Source of the DNA: Modestobacter sp.
GTDB lineage: Bacteria > Actinomycetota > Actinomycetes > Mycobacteriales > Geodermatophilaceae
Length of the DNA stretch: 8,352 nt
Direction of reading: 5' to 3'
NCBI GenBank assembly: GCA_025965775.1
Contig: JAOPWG010000272.1
Coordinates: forward strand, 1 to 8,352
How positions within the stretch are numbered: the first letter of the stretch is position 1; each line of letters begins with the position of its first letter. Shown here one piece after another: positions 1 through 5,784 of this stretch. A program made the translations under genes and the position numbers. The notes under the pieces were generated by a model. It was not told the DNA's origin. It saw nothing but the letters and a program-made list of their open reading frames with translations, and did no database searches.

Positions 1-151
1 CCTCACCTGTCCTGATGTGCTGAACACCGCGCAGCACCTCGGATGCGTCCAGGTAGTTCAGCGAGCCGAGTTCGTCGTCGGCTCCCCACTTCCCCCAGTT
101 CGACGGGGCGTCGTCACCGAGCAGGTCACGCATGGCAGGAACGTCGGACAT
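1..151 (-). CDS. Cyclase family protein (kynurenine formamidase-like), 5' part only
   Basis: Only the first 50 codons are in the window; the gene runs off the left edge. The N-terminus contains NWGKWGADDELGSLNYL (residues 18-34), which resembles the N-terminal signature of the metal-dependent cyclase/kynurenine formamidase family (PF04199). The metal-binding His/Asp motif of that family would lie beyond the edge, so activity cannot be judged. The ATG at 151 is preceded by GAGGAGA at good spacing; an in-frame ATG at 133 lacks such a site. The gene lies 103 bp downstream of the regulator on the same strand and has its own good promoter carrying a copy of the putative operator half-site, so it may belong to the same regulon. 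Members of this family hydrolyse amides or lactones, or are uncharacterised; the substrate here is unknown. Confidence 0.8.
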   Translation of the reverse strand, partial: MSDVPAMRDLLGDDAPSNWGKWGADDELGSLNYLDASEVLRGVQHIRTGE

Positions 152-210
152 CGTTGTCTCCTCGGGTGCGTCATCCCGTGCGCGTAGCGGCCGAGCGCTC
201 GCACGGGTCT

Positions 211-250
211 GTGTTCAGCAGATGATGCACATCACGCCCGGGAGGGTCAA
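211..250 (-). promoter_or_regulatory. Predicted promoter of the cyclase gene with operator half-site
   Basis: Read on the minus strand, TTGACC (245-250), a 17-nt spacer and CATCAT (222-227) form a good sigma-70-type promoter. Three bases after the -10 lies CTGAACAC (211-218), the same half-site found at the regulator, kinase and dehydrogenase promoters. It sits about 60 bp upstream of the cyclase ATG and overlaps the expected transcription start. No clear second arm is visible, so this is the weakest of the four sites. Confidence 0.45.
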
Positions 251-254
251 GCGA

Positions 255-1211
255 TCAGCCGACCCCGCTGCCGGAGCGGCCGAGCAGGTCGAGGGCGAAG
301 TCGACGTACCGGAGCGCCAGCTCCTCCGGGGACGTCGGGCCGTCGGGCCGATACCACTGGACGATCGCCGTGCACATCGTCACCACGGCACGCGCAGCGT
401 CCTTCGGCGCCCTGGCGCGGAGCTGGCCGGCCGCCACGGCCGCCGCCACCTCGTCGTCGAGCATCTGCTGCTGGTCCCGGCGGATGGCCGCCAGCCGGGC
501 GCGCTCCTCCGGCTGCAGGCTGCGCATCTCGCTGGCCCCCAGGAAGGCGGTCTCCCGCCGGTGGCTGTGGAACAGCGCGAGGCACTCCACCAGCAGGGCG
601 ACCCGGGCCACCGGGTCCACCCCCTCCGACCGGGCCGCCCGCATCCGGGCGTCCAGGTCCTGCATGGTGAGGTCCAGGAGCGCGACGAGCATCTCGTACT
701 TGCTCTCGTAGTAGTGGTACAGCCCCGAGACCGACAGGCCCGCCCGGCCGGCGATGGTCCGCATGGTCGACCCGTGGTACCCGTAATCGACGAAGGCCGA
801 CAGCGCCGCGGCGAGTGCGGGGTCCAGCACCAGCGGCCCGTACTGCCGCCAGTCGCCCACGCCGGGGAAGACACCCGCCGACGTCCGGACGTCCTGGCCC
901 GGACGACGCCCAGCCGCATCTGCGACCTCCGTCGCCGACCGGTCCGGGGCCGTCGGCACCGAGCCGCCCGCGGCGGTGGTGGTGGTGGTGAAGATCCTCT
1001 CGACGGGGACGTCCAGCAGCTCGGCGATCCGCGCGACCCGCACCGCACTCACTCCGGTGTGCCCGTTCTCGATGGCGCTGAGGGTCGCCGGGCTGACCGA
1101 GAGCTGCTCGGCGAGCCGGCGCAGGCTGATGCCCCGGCCGTGGCGCAACTGGCGGATGGTGTCACCGATCCGCGGGAAGGGCGTGCTGCCGCTCGGCGTC
1201 TGGATGGTCAT
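255..1211 (-). CDS. XRE-TetR fusion transcriptional regulator
   Basis: A 318-aa protein with two DNA-binding modules. Residues about 16-72 form a Cro/C1-type (XRE) HTH, with LRRLAEQLSVSPATLSAIENG as recognition region. A Thr/Ala/Pro/Gly-rich linker follows (about 75-120, with five consecutive Thr). Residues about 127-175 are a TetR N-terminal HTH (TIAGRAGLSVSGLYHYYESK), and about 185-312 a helical TetR-type ligand/dimer domain. TetR proteins near acyl-CoA dehydrogenase genes usually respond to acyl-CoA or related ligands; that role is inferred here. The ATG at 1211 has GAGG about 9 nt upstream. A perfect 16-bp palindrome lies about 60 bp upstream, just after a predicted -10, suggesting autorepression. 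It probably also controls the cyclase and the divergent kinase/dehydrogenase pair, which carry related half-sites. The domain calls are solid; the regulon is a hypothesis. Confidence 0.92.
   Translation of the reverse strand: MTIQTPSGSTPFPRIGDTIRQLRHGRGISLRRLAEQLSVSPATLSAIENGHTGVSAVRVARIAELLDVPVERIFTTTTTAAGGSVPTAPDRSATEVADAAGRRPGQDVRTSAGVFPGVGDWRQYGPLVLDPALAAALSAFVDYGYHGSTMRTIAGRAGLSVSGLYHYYESKYEMLVALLDLTMQDLDARMRAARSEGVDPVARVALLVECLALFHSHRRETAFLGASEMRSLQPEERARLAAIRRDQQQMLDDEVAAAVAAGQLRARAPKDAARAVVTMCTAIVQWYRPDGPTSPEELALRYVDFALDLLGRSGSGVG
975..989 (+). repeat. Trinucleotide repeat (GGT)5 inside the regulator
   Basis: Five perfect GGT units, read as ACC on the coding strand, encode Thr75-Thr79 in the linker between the XRE and TetR domains. 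Slippage here would change linker length without breaking the frame. Confidence 0.8.
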
Positions 1212-1271
1212 GGCGGCGCCTCACGGGTAGGGGCGGGCCGCCGGGGGGTCGGACCACCCGGCGCTGCGGTT

Positions 1272-1322
1272 TCCTGAACGTTCAGGAGAGCTGACTCTAG
1301 GCCCAGGACGCCGGGACGGCCA
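1272..1322 (-). promoter_or_regulatory. Regulator promoter and 16-bp palindromic operator
   Basis: TCCTGAACGTTCAGGA (1272-1287) is a perfect palindrome 61 bp upstream of the regulator ATG. Just upstream on the minus strand, TAGAGT (1294-1299) is a plausible -10, with a weak -35 TGGCCG (1317-1322) at 17-nt spacing. The palindrome starts six bases after the -10, so a bound dimer would cover the transcription start. The CTGAACG half recurs at 2793-2799, with variants at 2764-2771, 2899-2906 and 211-218. Confidence 0.65.
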
Positions 1323-1449
1323 GCAGGCCGACCCGTAGGGGGCGGGCCACCGTCCAGGGAGATCCTTTCCGGTGACTGCTCCGCGCTTGACAGCATGCGG
1401 CTCGGAAGCCAGGTTGGCCCTCGTCCAGCCGAACGGACGTTTCGGGCAG

Positions 1450-1661
1450 CTGCGGCGATCCGCCGCTGTCCGCCGGACGGCCGCGACACCGGCGCTCGCC
1501 CCGCACTCCCAGGAGACCTCGGGCGGGTTCGCGGAGTTCGTGCTCACCAACGCCCGTGCCGTGGTCCCGCTCAAGGGCTCCTGCAGCCGGTCGACGTCGC
1601 ACCGCTGGGCGACGCCGGCGAGACCCTGCCCACCGTCGAGGACGTCGTCATCGTCGGGTGA
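1450..1661 (+). pseudogene. Remnant of a zinc-type (MDR) alcohol dehydrogenase
   Basis: No intact ORF, but pieces of a medium-chain dehydrogenase appear in two alternating frames. One frame gives RDTGARPALPGDLG up to about 1521. The frame beginning at 1522 gives GGFAEFVLTNARAVVPL (to about 1572). From about 1578 the first frame resumes with LQPVDVAPLGDAGETLPTVEDVVIVG and stops at TGA 1659-1661. The order matches the family: a GG(F/M)AEY-type strand at the end of the GroES-like domain, a short link to a VDVAPLxDAG helix, then the first Rossmann strand (VVxxG). The N-terminal zinc domain and nearly all of the cofactor domain are missing. This looks like a decayed, internally deleted gene. Recognition is from remembered family patterns, not a search. 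The stretch from 1300 to 1450 contains no gene I can recognise. Confidence 0.55.
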
Positions 1662-1664
1662 GGC

Positions 1665-1704
1665 CCCTGGTCGGGTGCGGTCATCGGCCCGCACCCGACC
1701 GGGG
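1665..1704 (-). terminator. Strong hairpin downstream of the kinase gene
   Basis: GGTCGGGTGCGG (1669-1680) and CCGCACCCGACC (1689-1700) are perfect 12-bp inverted arms around an 8-nt loop. The stem extends to about 16 bp through one G-T pair and three C-G pairs. It starts 27 nt beyond the kinase stop codon on the minus strand. No T-tract follows, as is common for actinobacterial terminators. On the plus strand it lies just past the ADH remnant, so it could act in both directions. Confidence 0.6.
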
Positions 1705-1730
1705 ACCGCAGCCGCTCCGCCCGCCGCGCG

Positions 1731-2750
1731 TCAGAGCTGCGCGTGCCCCCGGGCGACGAGTTCGGGGACCATGCTGCCCAGCCGCTCGAACCCCTCCCCC
1801 ACCGTGAGCCCTGTGGAGGAACGGTGGTGGATCTGCTCGAAGATCACGGCGATCTTGAAGAAGGCGAACCCCAGGTACCACGGGAACTCGGCCAGGTCCG
1901 CACCCGTGGACCGCGCGTAGGCCTCCACCAGGTGCCGGCCGTCAGGCCATCCGGGGACGTCACCGGGCACTGCGGCCACGGGGCTGTCCATGCCGCCGAT
2001 CCCGTCCCACCAGACCACGGTCGACGCCAGGTCGGCGACCGGGTCGCCGAGTGTTGCCATCTCCCAGTCCAGGACCGCACGGACGTCGTTCGCCTCGGCC
2101 GCTACCACCACGTTGTCCAGCCGGTAGTCGCCATGGACGATCGCCGGCGGCCCGCTCACCGGGATGCGGGCGGCCAGCCGCCGGCCGAGTTCGGCCAACC
2201 CCGGGACGACGCGGGCGTGGTCGGCGTCCAACTGACCCGACCAGCGACGCACCTGGCGCTCGAGGTAACCCACGGGGCGCCCCAGATCACCCAGGCCCAC
2301 GGCCCCGGGGTCCACCCGGTGCAGCCTGACGAGCACCTCGATGAGGGAATCCGCCACCGCGGTCGCCGCCGCCCGGTCCAACCCCCGCAGCTGCGCGTCG
2401 TCCCGCAGGACGACGCCGTCGGCGAACTCCATGACGTAGAAGGTGGCCCCGATCACCCCGGGGCCGGCCAGCAGCAGCGGGCGCGGCACCGGGACGTCGG
2501 TGCGCTGCAGGGCGGCCAGGACGCGGTGCTCCCGACTCATGTCGTGCGCGGTCTCCAGCACGTGCCCCAGTGGAGGTCGGCGCAGCACCCACCGCCGCTC
2601 GCCGTCGGTGAGCAGGTAGGTGAGGTTCGACCGACCCCCGGCCAGGAGTTCGACCTGCAGCGGTCCGGCCAGCAGGCCGGGCAACTCCTCGCGCAGGTGC
2701 GCCTCGAGGTCCGGGACCGAGACCCCCGGCGGACTCTGCTGCACGACCAT
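1731..2750 (-). CDS. APH-fold phosphotransferase, ACAD10/11-kinase and LvaA-like
   Basis: A 339-aa kinase of the aminoglycoside phosphotransferase fold. The nucleotide loop is GGRSNLTY (38-45), followed by WVLRRPPLG (54-62). The catalytic loop is IVHGDYRLDNVV (204-215), with H206, D208 and N213. The metal-binding segment is VLDWEMATLGDPVADLA (226-242), with D228. This subclass is typical of kinases paired with acyl-CoA dehydrogenases, as in the N-terminal half of ACAD10/ACAD11 and LvaA, which phosphorylates 4-hydroxyvaleryl-CoA. A small-molecule or acyl-CoA kinase is therefore likelier than antibiotic resistance. The ATG at 2750 is preferred, with GGGGGTGG directly upstream. A GTG at 2771 would add seven residues, but it lies inside an operator half-site. 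The gene is divergent from the dehydrogenase; the 167-bp gap holds both promoters and several operator half-sites. Confidence 0.88.
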   Translation of the reverse strand: MVVQQSPPGVSVPDLEAHLREELPGLLAGPLQVELLAGGRSNLTYLLTDGERRWVLRRPPLGHVLETAHDMSREHRVLAALQRTDVPVPRPLLLAGPGVIGATFYVMEFADGVVLRDDAQLRGLDRAAATAVADSLIEVLVRLHRVDPGAVGLGDLGRPVGYLERQVRRWSGQLDADHARVVPGLAELGRRLAARIPVSGPPAIVHGDYRLDNVVVAAEANDVRAVLDWEMATLGDPVADLASTVVWWDGIGGMDSPVAAVPGDVPGWPDGRHLVEAYARSTGADLAEFPWYLGFAFFKIAVIFEQIHHRSSTGLTVGEGFERLGSMVPELVARGHAQL

Positions 2751-2763
2751 CCACCCCCACTGC

Positions 2764-2824
2764 CTGAACACCGATCGATCGCACGTTCAGTCCTGAACGT
2801 GCCCCGTCACGTCCGGCCTGTCAA
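2764..2824 (-). promoter_or_regulatory. Kinase promoter with multiple operator half-sites
   Basis: On the minus strand, TTGACA (2819-2824), a 17-nt spacer and CACGTT (2796-2801; weak -10) form a candidate promoter. GCACGTTCAG (2781-2790) and CTGAACGTGC (2793-2802) are perfect 10-bp inverted arms separated by TC, covering that -10. A third half-site, CTGAACAC (2764-2771), lies closer to the gene, with the palindrome CGATCGATCG (2772-2781) between. Three half-sites in 40 bp suggest binding of more than one dimer. Confidence 0.55.
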
Positions 2825-2850
2825 GCACGGCAGAGGCCTCTGCGCTTGAC
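2820..2850. repeat. 31-bp dyad centred between divergent -35 boxes
   Basis: GTCAAGC (2820-2826) and GCTTGAC (2844-2850) are inverted arms flanking the perfect 14-bp palindrome GCAGAGGCCTCTGC (2830-2843), with an ACG bulge on the left. The outer arms contain the TTGAC parts of the two opposed -35 boxes. It could be a site for an activator or second regulator, or partly a by-product of having two similar -35 elements face to face. Confidence 0.5.
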
Positions 2851-2906
2851 CGCCGCCCGACGGCGACCTAGCGTCTCGTCGATCGCTCAACACCGCACGT
2901 GTTCAG
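2846..2906 (+). promoter_or_regulatory. Acyl-CoA dehydrogenase promoter and operator
   Basis: TTGACC (2846-2851), a 17-nt spacer and TAGCGT (2869-2874) form a good sigma-70-type promoter. The expected start is near 2881. Immediately after comes the inverted repeat CTCAACAC (2886-2893) and GTGTTCAG (2899-2906), with a 5-nt spacer and one mismatch between arms. The right arm touches the ribosome-binding site. The arrangement fits repression by a TetR-type dimer. Confidence 0.6.
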
Positions 2907-2917
2907 GAAGGCTGATG

Positions 2918-4153
2918 ATGACCGTGCCCTTGCCGGCCCCGTCCCCGCGTGCAGAGGACCTCCACCAGCGCATGCTGGAGTTCCTCCGCGACGAGGTCCT
3001 GCCGTCCGAAGCCGAGTATCTCCGCGCCCGCCACGGCGCCGGCACGTCTGGACACGAGCTGCCGGAGGTCGTCGAACGCCTGAAGGTCCAGGCGCGAGCA
3101 GTCGGCCTCTGGAACCTCTTCCTCCCGTCGGAGTCCGGGCTGACCCAGCTGGAGTACGCGCCCATCGCCGAGCTGTCCGGGTGGAGCCACGACCTGGCCC
3201 CCGAGGCCATCAACTGCCAGGCGCCCGACACCGGCAACATGGAACTGCTGCACCTGCTGGGCTCGCCCGAGCAGAAGAGCCAGTGGCTGGAGCCCCTGCT
3301 GGCCGGGGAGATCCGGTCCGCGTTCGCCATGACCGAGCCGGCCGTGGCCAGCAGCGACGCCACGAACATCGCCACCCGCATCGAGCGGGACGGCGACGAG
3401 TACGTCATCACCGGTCGCAAATGGTGGACCAGCGGGGCGATGGACCCGCGGTGCGCGGTGCTGGTCGTGATGGGCAAGACCGACCCCTCGGCCGCACCGC
3501 ACCGCCAGCAGACGATGCTCCTGGTGCCCCGCGACGCGCCCGGGGTGATCGTCGAGCGCGACCTCCCCGTGTTCAGCCACCACGACCAGCACGGGCACGC
3601 CGTCGTCCGCTTCGACGGCGTCCGGGTTCCGGTGACCAGCGTCCTCGGCGAGGAGGGGGGCGGCTTCGCCGCCGCCCAGGCCCGCCTCGGCCCCGGCCGT
3701 ATCCACCACTGCATGCGGGCCCTCGGTGCAGCCGAACGGGCCCTGGCCATGATGGTCCAGCGGACGAAGGAGCGGGTGGCCTTCGGTCGACCGCTGGCCG
3801 AGCAGGGCGTCGTGCAGCAGCAGATCGCAGAGTCCCGACTGGAGATCGACCAGGCCCGGCTGATCTGCCACCAGGCCTGCCACGTCATCGACACCCAGGG
3901 GAACAAGGCCGCCAAGGACCTCGTGGCGATGGCCAAGATCGCCGTTCCCCGAGCGGCCACCCAGGTCATCGACCGCGCCATCCAGGTGCACGGCGGCGCC
4001 GGGGTCACCGACGTCACCCCGCTGGCCACGATGTACGGCTGGCACCGGGCCATGCGCCTGTTCGACGGACCCGACGAGGTCCATCTGCGCTCGCTGGCCA
4101 AGAGCGAACTCGGCCGGTCGCCGCTGCTGCCGCTGGCGCCGGTGACGGTGTGA
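2918..4153 (+). CDS. Acyl-CoA dehydrogenase, ACAD10/11 and LvaC-like
   Basis: A 411-aa FAD-dependent acyl-CoA dehydrogenase. FAMTEPAVASSDATNI (136-151) is the mid-domain flavin/substrate signature, RTKERVAFGRPL (282-293) the C-terminal domain signature, and VHGGAGVTD (357-365) part of the flavin-contacting helix. FDGPDEVH (382-388) occupies the place of the YEGT motif of medium-chain enzymes and puts Asp383 where those use the catalytic Glu. DGPDEVH is typical of the ACAD10/11-like branch. Length is normal for a stand-alone enzyme. AGGAAGG (2905-2911) is 6 nt before the ATG at 2918 and 3 nt before one at 2915; 2918 is preferred. Upstream TTG codons in frame fall inside the promoter. With the divergent kinase it probably handles a phosphorylated or branched hydroxyacyl-CoA; the exact substrate is not readable from the sequence. 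Confidence 0.92.
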   Translation: MTVPLPAPSPRAEDLHQRMLEFLRDEVLPSEAEYLRARHGAGTSGHELPEVVERLKVQARAVGLWNLFLPSESGLTQLEYAPIAELSGWSHDLAPEAINCQAPDTGNMELLHLLGSPEQKSQWLEPLLAGEIRSAFAMTEPAVASSDATNIATRIERDGDEYVITGRKWWTSGAMDPRCAVLVVMGKTDPSAAPHRQQTMLLVPRDAPGVIVERDLPVFSHHDQHGHAVVRFDGVRVPVTSVLGEEGGGFAAAQARLGPGRIHHCMRALGAAERALAMMVQRTKERVAFGRPLAEQGVVQQQIAESRLEIDQARLICHQACHVIDTQGNKAAKDLVAMAKIAVPRAATQVIDRAIQVHGGAGVTDVTPLATMYGWHRAMRLFDGPDEVHLRSLAKSELGRSPLLPLAPVTV

Positions 4154-4154
4154 C

Positions 4155-4245
4155 CGGCGAGCGCTCGCTCGCGGCCCGGCACCGTGCACACCGCGGCCGC
4201 CGAGGTCGAGGTTGCAGGCGCTCGCCGTGGTCGGCGGACGTCCGC
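4155..4245. terminator. Convergent intergenic region with inverted repeats
   Basis: This 107-bp gap lies between the ends of the plus-strand dehydrogenase and the minus-strand DUF2182 gene. CGGCGAGCGC (4155-4164) and GCGCTCGCCG (4218-4227) are perfect 10-bp inverted arms with a 53-nt loop. The left arm overlaps the palindrome GCGAGCGCTCGC (4157-4168). A second perfect palindrome, GCGGACGTCCGC, lies at 4234-4245. These could end transcription from both sides. No T-tract is seen, and GC-rich DNA makes such palindromes common. Confidence 0.35.
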
Positions 4246-4260
4246 GGCGCAGTCGAGGCG

Positions 4261-5091
4261 CTAGAAGCCCTTCTGTGACATCTCGTGCACAGCGCCGCTT
4301 CCCGGGGTCGCGAGGGCCGGGATCGTGCCGGGCGCGGCGAGCAGGAGCACGCCGAGGGTGAGGAGTAGCGCCGTCGTCCCGTACGTGGCCACCCGGCGCC
4401 ACGGGACGGTCTTCTCGACGGCGATCGCCCCGGCGACGACGGCCATCCAGGCGACGCTCATGACTCCCAGCGCACACAGGGATGCCATCAGCGCCCAGCA
4501 ACAGCCGACACACCACGCTCCGTTCTTCGCGCCCATCCGGAGCGCACCCCACGAGCCGTCGCGCCACGAGCCGAGCAGGAACCCCAGCGGGCTGCGGCAC
4601 TTCCCGAGGCATAGGTCCTTGAGCGGTGTCAGCTCGTAGACGGCGGCGGCGAGGAGCGTGACGCCTGCGACCCACCGGCCCGCGCGGTCCCAGGCGAGCA
4701 CGTCGCCCGGGATCCGGGTCGCCACCGCCCCGATCGCGAACACCAGCACGCCCGCGCCCGTCCACGTGACCAGATAACCCGCCGTGAACAGCAGCGGGGA
4801 CAGCGGAGACCGCTGTCCTGTCATGCGGGAGTACAGCGCGATGGTCGGCGCGGCCGACGGGAACATCATCGCCGCCATCATCACGACCCAGACGCCGAGG
4901 AACCAGCCCAGCGTTCCCAGACCGGTCCACGGACCGTTGTCCATGCCCCGCATCTGGTGGGCCGTCCACCACCAGCCGACGCCGGCCAGGGCGAACAACA
5001 CCGCGACCAACCCGAGCCGGACGCGTACCGCAGCGAAGGCCGGGGCGAGACCGCCGCCATCAGCGTGGCGTTCCCGCGACGGGGCGCTCAT
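4261..5091 (-). CDS. DUF2182 integral membrane protein
   Basis: A 276-aa polytopic membrane protein with about six hydrophobic segments (near residues 25-45, 60-82, 98-122, 138-155, 193-226 and 233-255). It carries the DUF2182 hallmark MMAAMMFPSAAPT (71-83). A second conserved block begins LTPLKDLCLGKCRSPLGF (154-171) and ends with NGAWCVGCCWALM (190-202). Cys161, Cys165, Cys194, Cys197 and Cys198 could bind metal or form a thiol relay; the family (COG5486) is described only as a predicted metal-binding membrane protein. Its ATG lies 4 bp past the stop of the upstream DUF1326 gene, without a clear ribosome-binding site of its own, implying translational coupling. The two families are known to co-occur. 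The function is not established. Confidence 0.88.
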   Translation of the reverse strand: MSAPSRERHADGGGLAPAFAAVRVRLGLVAVLFALAGVGWWWTAHQMRGMDNGPWTGLGTLGWFLGVWVVMMAAMMFPSAAPTIALYSRMTGQRSPLSPLLFTAGYLVTWTGAGVLVFAIGAVATRIPGDVLAWDRAGRWVAGVTLLAAAVYELTPLKDLCLGKCRSPLGFLLGSWRDGSWGALRMGAKNGAWCVGCCWALMASLCALGVMSVAWMAVVAGAIAVEKTVPWRRVATYGTTALLLTLGVLLLAAPGTIPALATPGSGAVHEMSQKGF

Positions 5092-5095
5092 CGGG

Positions 5096-5698
5096 TCAGG
5101 CGGACCAGGAGAACTCGGACGTCGACAGGCCGGTCTTGCCCTCGTACTGGATGCCGAAGGCGCTGATCCGTGAGCGCCGCGCCTCGGCCATCGTCAGGTT
5201 GGACCCCACCGGATGGAACATGCCGTCGAACCGGACCGGCCGACCGGTCTCCACCCCGAACGGCACGATGTCCTCGACCTCGAAGTCGATCGCGTCCCCG
5301 ACGCGCACGCTGTGCCTGAGCCCGTCGTCGCGAACCTCGATCGCTGCTCGCTCGACCCCGAGCATCTCGCCGACGAGTGGCGCGAGGGCGGCCATCGGGC
5401 CGCCCAGCTGCCCACCGAAGACCCGGACCAGCTTGTCGAGCTGCTCATCCGTCGCCTGGTCGTCGACGAACACCCCGAGCCGCCAGTTCCCCTCCGTCAT
5501 GACCTTGGGCGTGTCCGCGATCGCCGCCACCTTGCGGCCGCCGATGTCGATGCCCTCGATCTCACCCTCGCGGATGTTGAACACGAGCGTCACCCGGCAG
5601 AAGTCGTAGGTGGCACCGTGATCGAGCGAGAGGTTGCAGGGGCACATCAGCTCACAGGAACAGGTTTCGACGTAGCTTCCCTTCAGGTTCCAGGCCAT
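5096..5698 (-). CDS. DUF1326 protein with CxCxxxCPC motif
   Basis: A 200-aa protein of the DUF1326 family (PF07040). The N-terminus has GSYVETCSCELMCPCNLS (7-24), giving Cys13, Cys15, Cys19 and Cys21, with Cys34 (DFCRV) further on. This CxCxxxCPC cluster is the family hallmark and suggests binding of a soft metal such as copper, or thiol chemistry; neither is shown here. No signal peptide or membrane segment is visible, so it is probably cytoplasmic. The ATG at 5698 is preceded by GGAGGGAG at about 9 nt. It is the first gene of a two-gene unit with DUF2182, likely a functional pair of soluble and membrane partners. A single CTGAACGC sequence (5719-5726, minus strand) lies 20-28 bp upstream, resembling the operator half-site of the fatty-acid genes, but may be chance. 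Confidence 0.88.
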   Translation of the reverse strand: MAWNLKGSYVETCSCELMCPCNLSLDHGATYDFCRVTLVFNIREGEIEGIDIGGRKVAAIADTPKVMTEGNWRLGVFVDDQATDEQLDKLVRVFGGQLGGPMAALAPLVGEMLGVERAAIEVRDDGLRHSVRVGDAIDFEVEDIVPFGVETGRPVRFDGMFHPVGSNLTMAEARRSRISAFGIQYEGKTGLSTSEFSWSA

Positions 5699-5784
5699 CG
5701 CCGGGCTCCCTCCGCAAGGCGTTCAGTCTCCATCGGCCGAAGGGGACGGGGCAACCGCATCCCCGACTGGCCCAGGCAGGGTGG

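Noticed and set aside
20..27. CTGAACAC inside the cyclase coding region
   Set aside because: It is explained by codons for VQH/GVQ in the protein and is not near a promoter; most likely coincidence.
975..989. (GGT)5 as a phase-variation switch
   Set aside because: Gain or loss of whole triplets keeps the frame, and it lies in a linker, so on/off switching is not expected.
1387..1415. TTGACA (1387-1392) plus CAGGTT as a plus-strand promoter for the ADH remnant
   Set aside because: The -10 is poor and the downstream gene is broken; it may be a relic but cannot be supported.
1221..1694. 157-aa minus-strand open frame between regulator and kinase
   Set aside because: No motifs or ribosome-binding site; it runs through the regulator's operator and the terminator hairpin.
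1731..2750. Aminoglycoside resistance gene
   Set aside because: The fold is shared, but the subfamily motifs and the divergent acyl-CoA dehydrogenase point to metabolic kinase function.
2751..2771. GTG at 2771 as the kinase start
   Set aside because: It would lie inside a CTGAACAC half-site and add seven residues (MFRQWGW) not expected in the family; ATG at 2750 is better placed.
2846..2917. TTG at 2846 as the dehydrogenase start
   Set aside because: This TTG is the predicted -35 element, the added sequence covers the promoter and operator, and a good ribosome-binding site precedes ATG 2918.
2887..4191. 434-aa open frame antisense to the acyl-CoA dehydrogenase
   Set aside because: Low-complexity Arg/Ser/Trp-rich translation without motifs; the plus-strand gene in the same place is clear. 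High GC content keeps antisense frames open.
2903..4972. 689-aa minus-strand open frame spanning the dehydrogenase and DUF2182
   Set aside because: It overlaps two well-supported genes, is rich in Gly/Arg/His/Asp, and has no recognisable domain.
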